Source of the DNA: Prado023 sp963798745
GTDB lineage: Bacteria > Actinomycetota > Actinomycetes > S36-B12 > CAIYMF01
NCBI GenBank assembly: GCA_963798745.1
Contig: CAWCUF010000007.1
Coordinates: 186,001 to 250,000, forward strand
Reading direction: 5' to 3'
Length of the DNA: 64,000 nucleotides
The translations under genes and the position numbers were made by a program. Within the stretch, counting starts at the first letter, position 1. The number at the start of each line of letters is the position of its first letter. The notes beneath the pieces were generated by a model that was given only the letters and a program-made list of their open reading frames with translations, was not told the origin of the DNA and did not search any database. Below are positions 26,600 to 40,650 of this stretch, one piece after another.

Positions 26600-27942
26600 G
26601 GGCGGGGCTGGTAGGGCGCCATCGGATCGCCGCCGGGGTCCACCCCGGCCGAGACCAGGTCGATGTCCAGGGCCTCGCGCCGCATCCGCAGGTCGAGGTA
26701 GAGCAGCCCGGTCACCGCGGCACTGAACGGCAGGACCACGATCCCCGACACCAGGGTGGCGATCCCCGAGGCGAGCACCACGGGCACCAGGGAGTCGCTG
26801 AAACCGGTGAGGATCGAGGAGACCGTCGTGATCGGCACGGTGACCACGGCCGTGAGCAGGCTGGTGATGATCGCCGAGAGGATCAGGATGCCCAGCACCC
26901 GCCACCACGACCCGCGCACGAGCACCCAAGAGCGCCGCAGCGACCCGAACACCCCGCAGCCCTCCATCACGAGCGCCGGAGAGGCCAGCGCGAGCTTCAC
27001 GTACAGGTACACGAGGGCCAGTCCGCCGACCGCGGCGATCAGCAGGCCCGGCAGAGCTGCCCAGGCGCCGAAGGCGATCACCAGTCCGACGATCACGCCC
27101 ACCACCAGCGCGAAGCCGAGCAGGGTGGCCAGGAAGAGCAGCACCGTGAGGCCCACGAGGGGCAGGAACCTGGGTCGCAGGCTGGCCCAGGTCGCGCTGG
27201 CATCCAGGCGGCGGCCGAGCACCGCGCCGCCCACCAGGACGATGAACAGCCCGCTGGCCAGGACCTGCAGGAAGCCGGCGACCAGAGCCGGCCCCAGTTG
27301 GGCGATGCCACTGCCCAGGAGGCCGGTGAACTCGCCCTCGACGTCGACCATCGTCGCGTTCCCGGAGGTGAGGAACGCGGTCGAGTCGAGCACGCGCAGC
27401 GACAGCCACAGGCCCACGGTCTGCAGCAGGGCCGAGATCGCCGAGATCGTGGCCGCGAGGCCCAGGACGGTGCGCGGGTTGCTGCGGATCAGGCCCAACG
27501 CGCCATCGAGCAGCTCGCCGACCCCGAGCGGGCGCAACGGGACGATGCCGGGCTTGGGCGCCGACGGCGGCGGGGACCACACGCCGGGTCCCCCTGGTCC
27601 GGTCGGGGGACCCCAGCGCTGCCCGGGGACGCCCCAGGAGGGTGGTGGCCCGTAGCCGGGCGGTGGGGCCTGCCCGTAGCCGCCGGCGGGCGGCGTCTGA
27701 GGGTAGTTGGGGGGCGGCGGGGGCGGTGGCGCCTGCCCGTACCCCGGCTGCCCGTACCCCGGCTGCCCGTAACCCGGAGGCGGTGCCTGTCCCTGTCCAG
27801 GGGGGGCATCGGGAGCCTGCGGAGCCAGGCTCGACCATGGGGCCGGCTGCTCGGGCGACCACCCGGTGGGCGGACTCCACTCCGCGCGGTCCGGCTGCTC
27901 CGAGGGCTGCGGGGGACCCGCGGGCGGGGGATTCTCCGACAT
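26596..27942 (-). CDS. Multi-pass membrane protein with Pro/Gly/Tyr-rich N-terminus
   Basis: The 448-residue protein starts with about 130 residues of low complexity, including three PGYGQ repeats and a run of prolines, followed by six or so membrane helices. The membrane part resembles the DUF7847/glycerophosphoryl diester phosphodiesterase membrane-domain group, but no catalytic residues are visible. It heads the operon with DUF4129, DUF4350, MoxR and DUF58. ATG 27942 lies 6 nt after CACGAT, a leaderless layout, and is divergent from mtrA by 64 bp. Confidence 0.82.
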   Translation of the reverse strand: MSENPPPAGPPQPSEQPDRAEWSPPTGWSPEQPAPWSSLAPQAPDAPPGQGQAPPPGYGQPGYGQPGYGQAPPPPPPPNYPQTPPAGGYGQAPPPGYGPPPSWGVPGQRWGPPTGPGGPGVWSPPPSAPKPGIVPLRPLGVGELLDGALGLIRSNPRTVLGLAATISAISALLQTVGLWLSLRVLDSTAFLTSGNATMVDVEGEFTGLLGSGIAQLGPALVAGFLQVLASGLFIVLVGGAVLGRRLDASATWASLRPRFLPLVGLTVLLFLATLLGFALVVGVIVGLVIAFGAWAALPGLLIAAVGGLALVYLYVKLALASPALVMEGCGVFGSLRRSWVLVRGSWWRVLGILILSAIITSLLTAVVTVPITTVSSILTGFSDSLVPVVLASGIATLVSGIVVLPFSAAVTGLLYLDLRMRREALDIDLVSAGVDPGGDPMAPYQPRP

Positions 27943-28006
27943 GGGTTGATCGTGCCATGTGGACAGCCGTTGGCAAGCCTGGCGCGTCAGGTGCGACCAT
28001 GTGCCC

Positions 28007-28684
28007 GTGAGGGCGCGCGTGCTGGTCGTCGATGACGACCTCGATCTGGCCGAGATGCTGGGAATCGTGCTGCGCAGCGAGGGCATGGACCCGGTGTTCT
28101 GCCACAACGGCACCGATGCGGTCCCGGCGTTCCGGCGCGAGTACCCCGACCTGGTCCTGCTCGACCTGATGCTGCCCGGGCTGGACGGCCTGGAGGTGTG
28201 CCGACGGATCCGCGCGGAGTCCAACGTCCCGATCGTGATGCTCACCGCGCGCGGGGACACCCTCGACGTGGTCGAGGGACTGCAGGCCGGCGCCGATGAC
28301 TACATCGTCAAGCCGTTCAAGCCCAAGGAGCTCGTCGCCCGCGTCGAGGCCCGGTTGCGCCGGCTGGAGGAGAGCGCCAACGAGATCCTGCTGATCGGGG
28401 ACCTGATCATCGACCGGGGCGCCCACGCGGTCACCCGCGGCGACGAACCGATCCCGGTGACCCCGCTGGAGTTCGACCTGCTGGCGGCCCTGGCTGCCCG
28501 CCCCGGCTTCGCCTTCACCCGCGAGCAGCTGCTGGCCGATGTGTGGGGCTACCAGCATGCCGGGGACACCCGCCTGGTCAACGTGCACGTCCAACGCCTG
28601 CGCGGCAAGGTCGAGATCGACCCCGAGTCCCCGGAGGTGATCGTCACGGTGCGGGGCGTCGGGTACCGCGCCGGACCGGCCTGA
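28007..28684 (+). CDS. mtrA: Response regulator MtrA (OmpR family)
   Basis: The 225-residue regulator has a receiver with an acidic pair at the start (VVDDDL), phospho-acceptor Asp53 in LLDLMLPG, Thr in MLTAR and Lys in KPFKPKEL, then a winged-helix DNA-binding domain with VWGYQHAGDTRLVNVHVQRL. It matches MtrA of mycobacteria and streptomycetes, which controls replication, division and wall genes. GTG 28007 is chosen because GACCAT lies 6 nt before it; GTG 28001 is possible. It overlaps mtrB (TGATG). Confidence 0.96.
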   Translation: MRARVLVVDDDLDLAEMLGIVLRSEGMDPVFCHNGTDAVPAFRREYPDLVLLDLMLPGLDGLEVCRRIRAESNVPIVMLTARGDTLDVVEGLQAGADDYIVKPFKPKELVARVEARLRRLEESANEILLIGDLIIDRGAHAVTRGDEPIPVTPLEFDLLAALAARPGFAFTREQLLADVWGYQHAGDTRLVNVHVQRLRGKVEIDPESPEVIVTVRGVGYRAGPA

Positions 28685-30222
28685 TGCTCCGGCGGGTCTG
28701 GGCCCTGCCCGCCCTGTTGGTGGCTCGGTGGCGGCAGTCGCTGCGGTTCCGGGTGATCGTGGGCACGGTGGTGGGCTCCTCGGCCGTGCTCATCGTGCTG
28801 CTCCCGGTGCTGCTGGGCAGCATCTCCTCAGGAGTGCTCGGGGCCAAGGAGTCCAGCGCGCTGGCCGAGGCGACCGCGGCCCGCAGCGAGGCCCAGCGCA
28901 TCCTGGATGCGAGCACCTCCGGCGGCACGGATGTGCCGACCTCACGCACGATCGACGCGGTCGTGGCCGCCATGGCAGCACGTGGTGCGCAGGCCGGGCT
29001 GTTCGAGGTGCTCATGCTGGCCTCGGAGCCGGCCGGTCTCGGGGCCACCCCCGAACGTGGGACCAACCTGATCTCCGAGACCAGCGTGCCCGGCGACCTG
29101 CGCGACGTGGTGGCCGGCAGCCAGCGCCAGGCATGGACGTACACGACCATGCGCTACACCGACGGGCGCGAGGTCCCGGGGTTGGTCGTCGGTGCCCCGC
29201 TGGCCGTGCGCGGCGTGGGACCCTACGAGCTCTATCAGCTCTTCCCCCTGGACAGCGAGCAGGGCACCCTCACCCTCATCCGCAACGCCACCAGCGTGGC
29301 GGGCCTGTTCGTGATCGCCGGGTTGGCCGGGTTGGCCGCGCTGGTCACGTTCATGATCGTGGGACCGGTCCACGAGGCTGCCCGTACCGCCCGCCGGTTC
29401 TCCTCGGGCCACCTCGAGGCCCGGATGCCGGTGCGCGGCCAGGACGACGTGGCCCAGTTGGCGGTGAGCTTCAACGAGATGGCCGGCACCCTCCAGGCCC
29501 AGATCGACGAGTTGGAGACGCTCTCCACCGTCCAGCAGCAGTTCGTCGCCGATGTGTCCCATGAACTGCGCACGCCGCTGACCACGGTGCGGATGGCAGC
29601 GGACCTGTTGCACGGCAAGCGCCAGACGCTGCCGACCGACGACGCGCGTGCGATCGAGTTGCTGCAGAAGCAGCTCAACCGCTTCGAGCTGCTGCTTGCC
29701 GACCTGCTCGAGACCTCGCGACAGGACGCCGGCTCGGTCCAGTTGGACTACGAGGAGGTCGACCTGCGCGCCATGTGCCAGCAGGTGGCGGCTGCGCTGT
29801 CGCCGCTGGCCGCGGAGCTGGGCAGCCCGATCCAGGTGGGTGGGCTGTCCACCCTGATGGTCCCGTGTGACGCGCCCCGGGTGGAGCGGATCCTGGCCAA
29901 CCTGATCTCCAACGCCCTGGAGCACGGCGGGGGCAAGCCAGTCGTGGTGACGTTGCGCAGCGCGCAGGGGTTCGCCCAGGTCTCGGTGCGCGACTGGGGC
30001 GTCGGGCTCTCCGCGCAGGAGGCGGCCCAGGTGTTCACCAGGTTCTGGCGGGCGGACCCCGCGCGGGTGCGCCGGATCGGGGGCAGCGGGTTGGGGCTGT
30101 CCATCGCCCAGGGCGATGCCCGAGCGCACGGGGGCACGCTGACCGTCACCGGCGAGCCCAGCGAGGGTGCCACCTTCACCCTGCGGCTCCCACTGGCCCC
30201 CCATGGCGTGGTGATCGCGTGA
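28684..30222 (+). CDS. mtrB: Sensor histidine kinase MtrB
   Basis: The 512-residue membrane kinase has two helices (about 20-45 and 200-225) bounding an extracellular sensor domain, a HAMP domain, and an H-box FVADVSHELRTPLT with His293. N, G1 and G2 boxes follow (NLISNALEHGG, DWGVGLS, GGSGLGLSIA). It phosphorylates MtrA. The first ATG is embedded in the mtrA stop. It overlaps lpqB by 4 nt. Confidence 0.95.
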   Translation: MLRRVWALPALLVARWRQSLRFRVIVGTVVGSSAVLIVLLPVLLGSISSGVLGAKESSALAEATAARSEAQRILDASTSGGTDVPTSRTIDAVVAAMAARGAQAGLFEVLMLASEPAGLGATPERGTNLISETSVPGDLRDVVAGSQRQAWTYTTMRYTDGREVPGLVVGAPLAVRGVGPYELYQLFPLDSEQGTLTLIRNATSVAGLFVIAGLAGLAALVTFMIVGPVHEAARTARRFSSGHLEARMPVRGQDDVAQLAVSFNEMAGTLQAQIDELETLSTVQQQFVADVSHELRTPLTTVRMAADLLHGKRQTLPTDDARAIELLQKQLNRFELLLADLLETSRQDAGSVQLDYEEVDLRAMCQQVAAALSPLAAELGSPIQVGGLSTLMVPCDAPRVERILANLISNALEHGGGKPVVVTLRSAQGFAQVSVRDWGVGLSAQEAAQVFTRFWRADPARVRRIGGSGLGLSIAQGDARAHGGTLTVTGEPSEGATFTLRLPLAPHGVVIA

Positions 30223-31988
30223 CCAGCCGGACCAGCCGGACCAGCCGGGGCCACGGGACCCGCGCCGAGCGGACCCTGCGCCGATGCGCGGCCATGCTCG
30301 TGGGGCTGGGCCTGATCCTGGCCGGCTGCGCCTCGGTGCCGACCTCGGGTCCCATCCGCCAGGGCCCGGTCGTCGATGCCGGTGAGGGCACCCAGTTCAT
30401 CCGGGTGATCGCTGCGCCGCCCAGCGCCGGGGCCAGCCCCCAGGAGATCGTGCGCGGCTTCCTGGAGGCCAGCGCCAGCCTCGAGTCCGATCATGCGATC
30501 GCCCGCCGCTACCTGACGGTGGCCGCGTCCGCAGCCTGGGACCCCGACGAGTCGACGACCGTCTACGAGCGGTCCTCGTTGCGGCTGGGGACCACCTCGC
30601 CGGACACGATCGAGGCATCGTTGCGGGTCACTGGTCGCCTGCTGCCCGACGGCTCCCTGGAGCCGGTGGATCCCGCCGAGCGTGCGCAGGCCACGTTCGT
30701 GCTCGAGGAGGTGCCCGACGAGCCCTCCGGGCTGCCACAGTGGCGGATCGCAGACCTGCCAGCGGGCCTGCTGATCAACGACACCGACCTTCGGCGGGCC
30801 TACCGGCAGTACCAGACGTACTTCCCCTCCGCGCGCAGCCGGGCGCTGGTGCCGGACGGTCGGCTGCTGCCGGTGGTCGGACCCAGCCTGCCGACCACTC
30901 TGGCCGAACGGCTGCTGCTGGGTCCCTCGACGTGGCTGGCCCCGGCCGTGGGCACCGGCGCCCCGGCGGGCACCGCGCTGGCACTGGGCGCCGTGCCGGT
31001 GACCAACGGGGTCGCCATCGTGGAGCTCACCGACCAGGTGCTCGCTGCCACCGACGAGCAGCGCCGGGACCTGGCGGCCCAGTTGACGTGGACCTTGACC
31101 CAGGTGCCCGGTGTCTCGGCCGTGCGGCTGCTGGTCCGTGGGGAGAACCTCGACGTGCCGGGCAGCCCGACGCTGATGGACCGGGAGGCCTGGTCCGCAC
31201 GCGGCCCGGATGTGCTGGCCACCGGGCCGCTGGGCACCGACCGGCTGCCCCACTACGTGCTCGAGGGTGCCACGGTCACGCGGGTCTCGGAGTTGAGCAG
31301 GATCGCCATCCCCGTCGAGGTCCCCCGACAGGCCGAGGACCTGGTCGGACTGGCAGTGGCCCTCGACCAGTCGGTCGCTGCTGCCGTGACCCCCGATGGC
31401 GCCGACCTGTGGCTGCTTCCCCTGGGCCGCGACCTCAGCGAGCGGCGCATCGAGGGCCAGCGGATCGGCGGGGCCAGCTTCGACGTCGATGGTGCGCTGT
31501 GGTTCGTCGACGACGGGGCCCTGCTTCGTCTCGGCGCGGACGGCGCGACCAGCCCGGTCCCGGTGCGCGGCGCTGCCCTGGCGGGCCCGATCTCCTCGGT
31601 GCACCTCGCACGCGACGGCGCGCGGACGGCCCTCATCGCCGGTGGGTCGGTCTACCTCGGGGTGCTGGCCACCGATGCCGACGGTGCGCTGTCCGTGGAG
31701 TCGACGCGCCGGTTGGGCACCGCGGTGACCGAGGCGGTGGATGCCTCGTGGCGCGATTCGACGACCCTGGACGTACTCGGCGCCACGGCGGACAGCGGAC
31801 GCCAGGTGCTGCGGATGTCGGTCGGCGACGGGGCCGAGCAGCCCCTGGGTGCGCCGCCGGACCCGACCGAGGTGGCCGCTGCCCCGGGGGTCGCGTCCCT
31901 GGTGAGCAGCGAGGGGCGCCTGTTCGTGAACGTCGGGCTCCAATGGCGTCCGCAGGGTGCCGGGCGCTCGGTGGCCTACCCCGGATGA
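30219..31988 (+). CDS. lpqB: Lipoprotein LpqB
   Basis: The 589-residue lipoprotein has a lipobox LAGC at about residue 33-36, a GerMN domain (about 195-330) and a beta-propeller-like C-terminus, as in LpqB, which modulates MtrB. The first nine residues are a TSR tripeptide repeat encoded by a 9-bp tandem repeat (30221-30247). The GTG overlaps the mtrB stop. The order mtrA-mtrB-lpqB is the conserved actinobacterial set. Confidence 0.94.
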   Translation: MTSRTSRTSRGHGTRAERTLRRCAAMLVGLGLILAGCASVPTSGPIRQGPVVDAGEGTQFIRVIAAPPSAGASPQEIVRGFLEASASLESDHAIARRYLTVAASAAWDPDESTTVYERSSLRLGTTSPDTIEASLRVTGRLLPDGSLEPVDPAERAQATFVLEEVPDEPSGLPQWRIADLPAGLLINDTDLRRAYRQYQTYFPSARSRALVPDGRLLPVVGPSLPTTLAERLLLGPSTWLAPAVGTGAPAGTALALGAVPVTNGVAIVELTDQVLAATDEQRRDLAAQLTWTLTQVPGVSAVRLLVRGENLDVPGSPTLMDREAWSARGPDVLATGPLGTDRLPHYVLEGATVTRVSELSRIAIPVEVPRQAEDLVGLAVALDQSVAAAVTPDGADLWLLPLGRDLSERRIEGQRIGGASFDVDGALWFVDDGALLRLGADGATSPVPVRGAALAGPISSVHLARDGARTALIAGGSVYLGVLATDADGALSVESTRRLGTAVTEAVDASWRDSTTLDVLGATADSGRQVLRMSVGDGAEQPLGAPPDPTEVAAAPGVASLVSSEGRLFVNVGLQWRPQGAGRSVAYPG

Positions 31989-32731
31989 GCCCCGGTCCGG
32001 CGGCGGCCCGGTGGTCACTGGTCATGGCTGCGGCCCTTGACCTTCTGGTGGCGCAGTCCTGTGCCGGGTGTGGCACGCCCGGGCGGGCGTGGTGCCCGCG
32101 CTGCGCCGCGGCTGCGCACGGCCCGACGCTGTGGGTGCCCGGATCGGTGCCCACCCGCGCCGCCGCCGAGCATGGCGGTCCGGTGGGCCGGGCCGTGGTG
32201 GCGTTCAAGGATGACCAGGTGCGCCGGCTGGCCGCTCCGCTGGGCGCACTGCTGGCCCGGGCCGTGCGCGCGGCCCTGGTTGATGCCGCAGTGCTCCCGC
32301 CGGCCGGACCGGCCCCGGCACCGATCCCGCGCACCCCGATCTGGCTGGTCCCCGTGCCCTCCCGCCGGGCCGCGGTGCGGGCGCGGGGTGCCGACCACAT
32401 GGCCGTCCTGGCGGCCCGGGCCGCACGAGAGCTGCGCCGCACCGGGCTCCAGGCCCATCGGCTGCGCTGCCTTGAGCACGCCCTGACCACCCGGGACCAG
32501 GTGGGGCTGTCCGGGGCGGCCCGCCGGGCCAACCTGGCCGGCGCCCTGCGCGCCGGTGCGCTCCCGGCCGGCGTCCTCGTGGTGGTCGATGACGTCAGCA
32601 CCACCGGGGCGACCCTGAACGAGGCCGTGCGTGCGCTGCGGACCGCAGGCGGGCAGGTCCACTCTGCCGGGACCCTCACCAGGGCTGCGCTCACGATCCG
32701 GCACCGTGCGTGGACCGGCGGTGCGGACTAG
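31985..32731 (+). CDS. ComF-family phosphoribosyltransferase-like protein
   Basis: The 248-residue protein has an N-terminal zinc-finger-like CAGCG and CPRCA pair of Cys motifs and a C-terminal phosphoribosyltransferase motif VVVDDVSTTGATL. ComF proteins take part in DNA uptake in competent bacteria, but their role in actinobacteria is unclear. It overlaps lpqB (ATGA), as in mycobacteria. Confidence 0.9.
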   Translation: MSPGPAAARWSLVMAAALDLLVAQSCAGCGTPGRAWCPRCAAAAHGPTLWVPGSVPTRAAAEHGGPVGRAVVAFKDDQVRRLAAPLGALLARAVRAALVDAAVLPPAGPAPAPIPRTPIWLVPVPSRRAAVRARGADHMAVLAARAARELRRTGLQAHRLRCLEHALTTRDQVGLSGAARRANLAGALRAGALPAGVLVVVDDVSTTGATLNEAVRALRTAGGQVHSAGTLTRAALTIRHRAWTGGAD

Positions 32732-32800
32732 CGTTGCCGGTGCGGGGAGTCACTCATCACGCTGGCGCGTCGAGCGCGTCAGCCAACGGTCGGAGGACAC

Positions 32801-33409
32801 ATGGACATCGTCGTCAGGGGTCGTCACCTCGATGTGTCAGCGCGGTTCCGGGAGCATGCCGAGGGCAAGTTGGAGCGCATCGACAGGTTCGGGATGCCCA
32901 TCACCCATGTCGACGTCGAGGTCTCCCACGAGGTGAACCCTCGTCAGTCCGACCGGGCCTACGAGGTGGAGCTGACCTGCCGCGGCACAGGGCCGGTGAT
33001 CCGCGCAGAGGCCTCTGCCCCGGACAAGTACGCCGCCATGGACATCGCCCTCGGCCGGCTCGAGGAGCGGCTGCGCCGCGCGGCCGATCGCAAGCGCGAC
33101 CGGCGCACCGAGAAGGTCCTGGTCGTGCCGGCCGCAGCGGCCCCTGCGCCTGCGCCGGAGCCCCCGCAGCCACAGACCGACGACCTGACCGATGACGCGA
33201 CGGTCTGGGCCGAGGGTCCGATCGTCGTGCGCCTCAAGGAGTACGTCTCCGAGCCCATGAGCGTGGCGCAGGCCGTGGAGGCCCTGGAACTCGTCGGCCA
33301 CGACTTCTACCTGTTCCGCGACAGCGACTCCGGTGCACCGTCGGTGGTCTACCACCGGCGCGGATACAACTACGGCCTGCTGCGCCTGGAGGGGGAGGGC
33401 AACGGCTAG
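32801..33409 (+). CDS. hpf: Long-form ribosome hibernation promoting factor
   Basis: The 202-residue protein has the N-terminal ribosome-binding domain (1-105) and a C-terminal dimerisation domain (about 140-200, with VVYHRRGYNYGLLRLEG), joined by an Ala/Pro linker. It dimerises 70S ribosomes in stationary phase. GGAGGA lies 5 nt before the ATG. A TAGCGT -10 box (32729-32734) overlaps the comF stop codon, so it may have its own promoter. Confidence 0.95.
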   Translation: MDIVVRGRHLDVSARFREHAEGKLERIDRFGMPITHVDVEVSHEVNPRQSDRAYEVELTCRGTGPVIRAEASAPDKYAAMDIALGRLEERLRRAADRKRDRRTEKVLVVPAAAAPAPAPEPPQPQTDDLTDDATVWAEGPIVVRLKEYVSEPMSVAQAVEALELVGHDFYLFRDSDSGAPSVVYHRRGYNYGLLRLEGEGNG

Positions 33410-33473
33410 GCCGGCGGCGCGCGAGGGGCTCATCGGCCGGCTGGGCCTGGGATCGAGCCGCTCGCCCAAGGTC

Positions 33474-34097
33474 GTGGTGGCCGACGCCGAGCCGGTGTTC
33501 GCCGCCGGCGCCAGCACGCTGCTGGCCGAGCGTGGGTTCAGTCCCACCGTGCATGCGCCCGGAGCGCCGCTGCGCGGGTTGGCCGACCGGCGGGCCGCCG
33601 CCGTCCTGCTCGACGCCGGGCTGGCCCGCAGCCCGTATGCGGCCGAACTGGTGGCTGACCTGGTCGATCGCGCCCCGCAGTTGGCGGTGGTCGTGGTGGT
33701 GCGCCGGACAGCCGCCGACGGCAGCGTCCAGGCGATGGAGGCCGGTGCCCGGGCGTTGCTGCACCGCCAGTGCACGGCTGCGGAGTTGGTGGCCGCGGTC
33801 TCGGCGGCCGTGCGCGGGCAGGACTGGGTGGGCGCCCCGTTGGCCGCGGGGCTGCGGACCGAGTTGCTCGGCCAGTCCGCGGACTCGGCTCCGGTGCCGC
33901 TGAGCCCACGCGAGCTCGAGGTCCTGCGGGTCCTGGTCAGCGGGGCGACGAACGCCGAGATCGGCCTGCGGCTGGGGATCAGCGCCAACACCGTGCGCAA
34001 CCACGTGCACTCCCTGATGAACAAGCTGGAGGCCGCCAATCGCACCGACGCGGTGGCCACGGCACTGCGTCGGGGGCTGGTCGCGCTGCCCGAGTGA
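33474..34097 (+). CDS. NarL-type response regulator with an atypical receiver
   Basis: The product has a receiver-like domain and a clear LuxR-type helix-turn-helix (LSPRELEVLRVLVSGATNAE onward to NTVRNHVHSLMNKL). The receiver keeps an Asp in LLDAG, but the N-terminal acidic pair reads ADAEP and the usual Lys position reads HRQ, so it may not be regulated by phosphorylation in the usual way. No kinase is nearby. The start is uncertain: GTG 33474 lacks a ribosome binding site, and upstream in-frame coding toward hpf cannot be excluded. The place between hpf and secA is shared with streptomycetes. Confidence 0.8.
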   Translation: MVADAEPVFAAGASTLLAERGFSPTVHAPGAPLRGLADRRAAAVLLDAGLARSPYAAELVADLVDRAPQLAVVVVVRRTAADGSVQAMEAGARALLHRQCTAAELVAAVSAAVRGQDWVGAPLAAGLRTELLGQSADSAPVPLSPRELEVLRVLVSGATNAEIGLRLGISANTVRNHVHSLMNKLEAANRTDAVATALRRGLVALPE

Positions 34098-34193
34098 GCG
34101 GTCCACCTGCGCGCCTGTGCCCATTACCATGGGCGCAGTGATCCCCGGCTGAAGGGCCGCGGACTGTGCACCCGAGTTGCGAGAGGGGCCCGC

Positions 34194-37058
<2,865 letters not shown>

Positions 37059-37086
37059 TCCGCGCAACAACCCCAGGTTCTCGATG

Positions 37087-38148
37087 ATGGACATCCCCGT
37101 GCTCATGGGGCTGGCCCCCGACGGTTCCCCCGACGGCGTCGTCGCCGAGCAGGCGGCGCGCGCGTGGCGCTGCGGGGCGCTGGTCGGCCTGCCCACCGAG
37201 ACGGTCTACGGGCTGGCCGCCGACGCCCAGGACGCCGATGCGGTGGCGCGCGTGTACGCGGCGAAGGATCGTCCCGTGAGCCATCCGCTGATCGTGCACG
37301 TGGCCGGCCCGCAGGCCCTGGCCGGCTGGTCCGCGCATCCTGAGGGGCCCGCGCACCGGCTCGCCGCCGCGTTCTGGCCGGGACCGTTGACCGTGATCGT
37401 GGCCCGAAGCGCGCGCGCTGGGGACTTCCTCACCGGCGGGCAGGACACCGTGGCGCTGCGCTGCCCGGACCATCCGGTGGCGCTGGCCGCCCTGTCAGCC
37501 CTGACGGCGCTGTCCGGGGACCCGGCTCGGGGGGTGGCCGCGCCCAGCGCCAACCGGTTCGGCCGGGTCAGTCCGACCAGTGCGGCGGATGTGGTCGCCG
37601 AGCTCGGTGACTGGCTGGACCCGGCGCGTGACCTCGTCGTGGACGGCGGGCCGAGCGCGGTCGGTGTGGAGTCCACGATCGTGGACTGCACCGCTGACCC
37701 ACCGCGCGTGGTGCGGCTGGGAGCGATCAGCCAGGCGCAGGTCGACGCGGCGCTCGCAGCGGTGGGCGACGTTTCCCAGGGGCGCGAGGGCTCGCGGGCG
37801 CTGGCAGCCCACGAGGCGGTTCGGGCGCCCGGGACGCTGGCGTCGCACTACGCCCCGGGTGCGCGGGTGCTGCTCGTCGAGTCCGGGGTGGCGCTCGGTC
37901 CTGCGCTGGTCGGGGCGTCGGCCTCGGTGGGGCTGATCGCCGCAGCGGGCATCTCGACCCCCGAGGGCTGGGTGCGCCTGCTGGCGCCCGCCTCCGAGGC
38001 CGACTACGCGCGCGGGCTGTACGCAGCCCTGCGCCGTGCCGACGCCCACGGTCTGGACGCTCTGGTCGCGGTGCTCCCGGACCCCGGTGCCGGGCCCCTG
38101 GCCGATGCGGTCCGCGACCGGTTGGCCCGTGCCGCCCACGGTCGGTGA
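37087..38148 (+). CDS. Sua5/YrdC-type threonylcarbamoyl-AMP synthase
   Basis: The protein of about 353 residues makes threonylcarbamoyl-AMP for the t6A tRNA modification. It has the YrdC substrate motifs GLPTETVYGLAADA, KDRP, the Ser-x-x-Asn site APSANRFG, and VESTIVD, then an APGTLASHYAPG linker and a C-terminal Sua5 domain. ATG 37087 lies 7 nt after CAGGTT; ATG 37084 is equally possible by sequence. It follows secA after 28 bp. Confidence 0.93.
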   Translation: MDIPVLMGLAPDGSPDGVVAEQAARAWRCGALVGLPTETVYGLAADAQDADAVARVYAAKDRPVSHPLIVHVAGPQALAGWSAHPEGPAHRLAAAFWPGPLTVIVARSARAGDFLTGGQDTVALRCPDHPVALAALSALTALSGDPARGVAAPSANRFGRVSPTSAADVVAELGDWLDPARDLVVDGGPSAVGVESTIVDCTADPPRVVRLGAISQAQVDAALAAVGDVSQGREGSRALAAHEAVRAPGTLASHYAPGARVLLVESGVALGPALVGASASVGLIAAAGISTPEGWVRLLAPASEADYARGLYAALRRADAHGLDALVAVLPDPGAGPLADAVRDRLARAAHGR

Positions 38149-38216
38149 CCCGCGCGACTATCGTTGCGGCCGAGCGGATCGAGCCACTGCTCTCGACCGC
38201 GCGGCGACGGGGGCCG

Positions 38217-40483
<2,267 letters not shown>

Positions 40484-40650
40484 CCTGCTGACCCTTCTCG
40501 GTGCGGCCCGGCGGCGGGGCTGACGCAGCGCACCAGGGTGAGCCGGTGATTGCGCCAGCCCGGGTCATCCGCGACCGCCTGACCCTGCAGATGTCCGCGG
40601 TGAACGGGGCCTCCGCCTTCTTCCTCCACAGCATCGGTCCGGCCGCGCCG

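Noticed and set aside
40484..40650. Small minus-strand gene between icd and exonuclease III
   Set aside because: The short frames there overlap icd, have no ribosome binding site and match no family.
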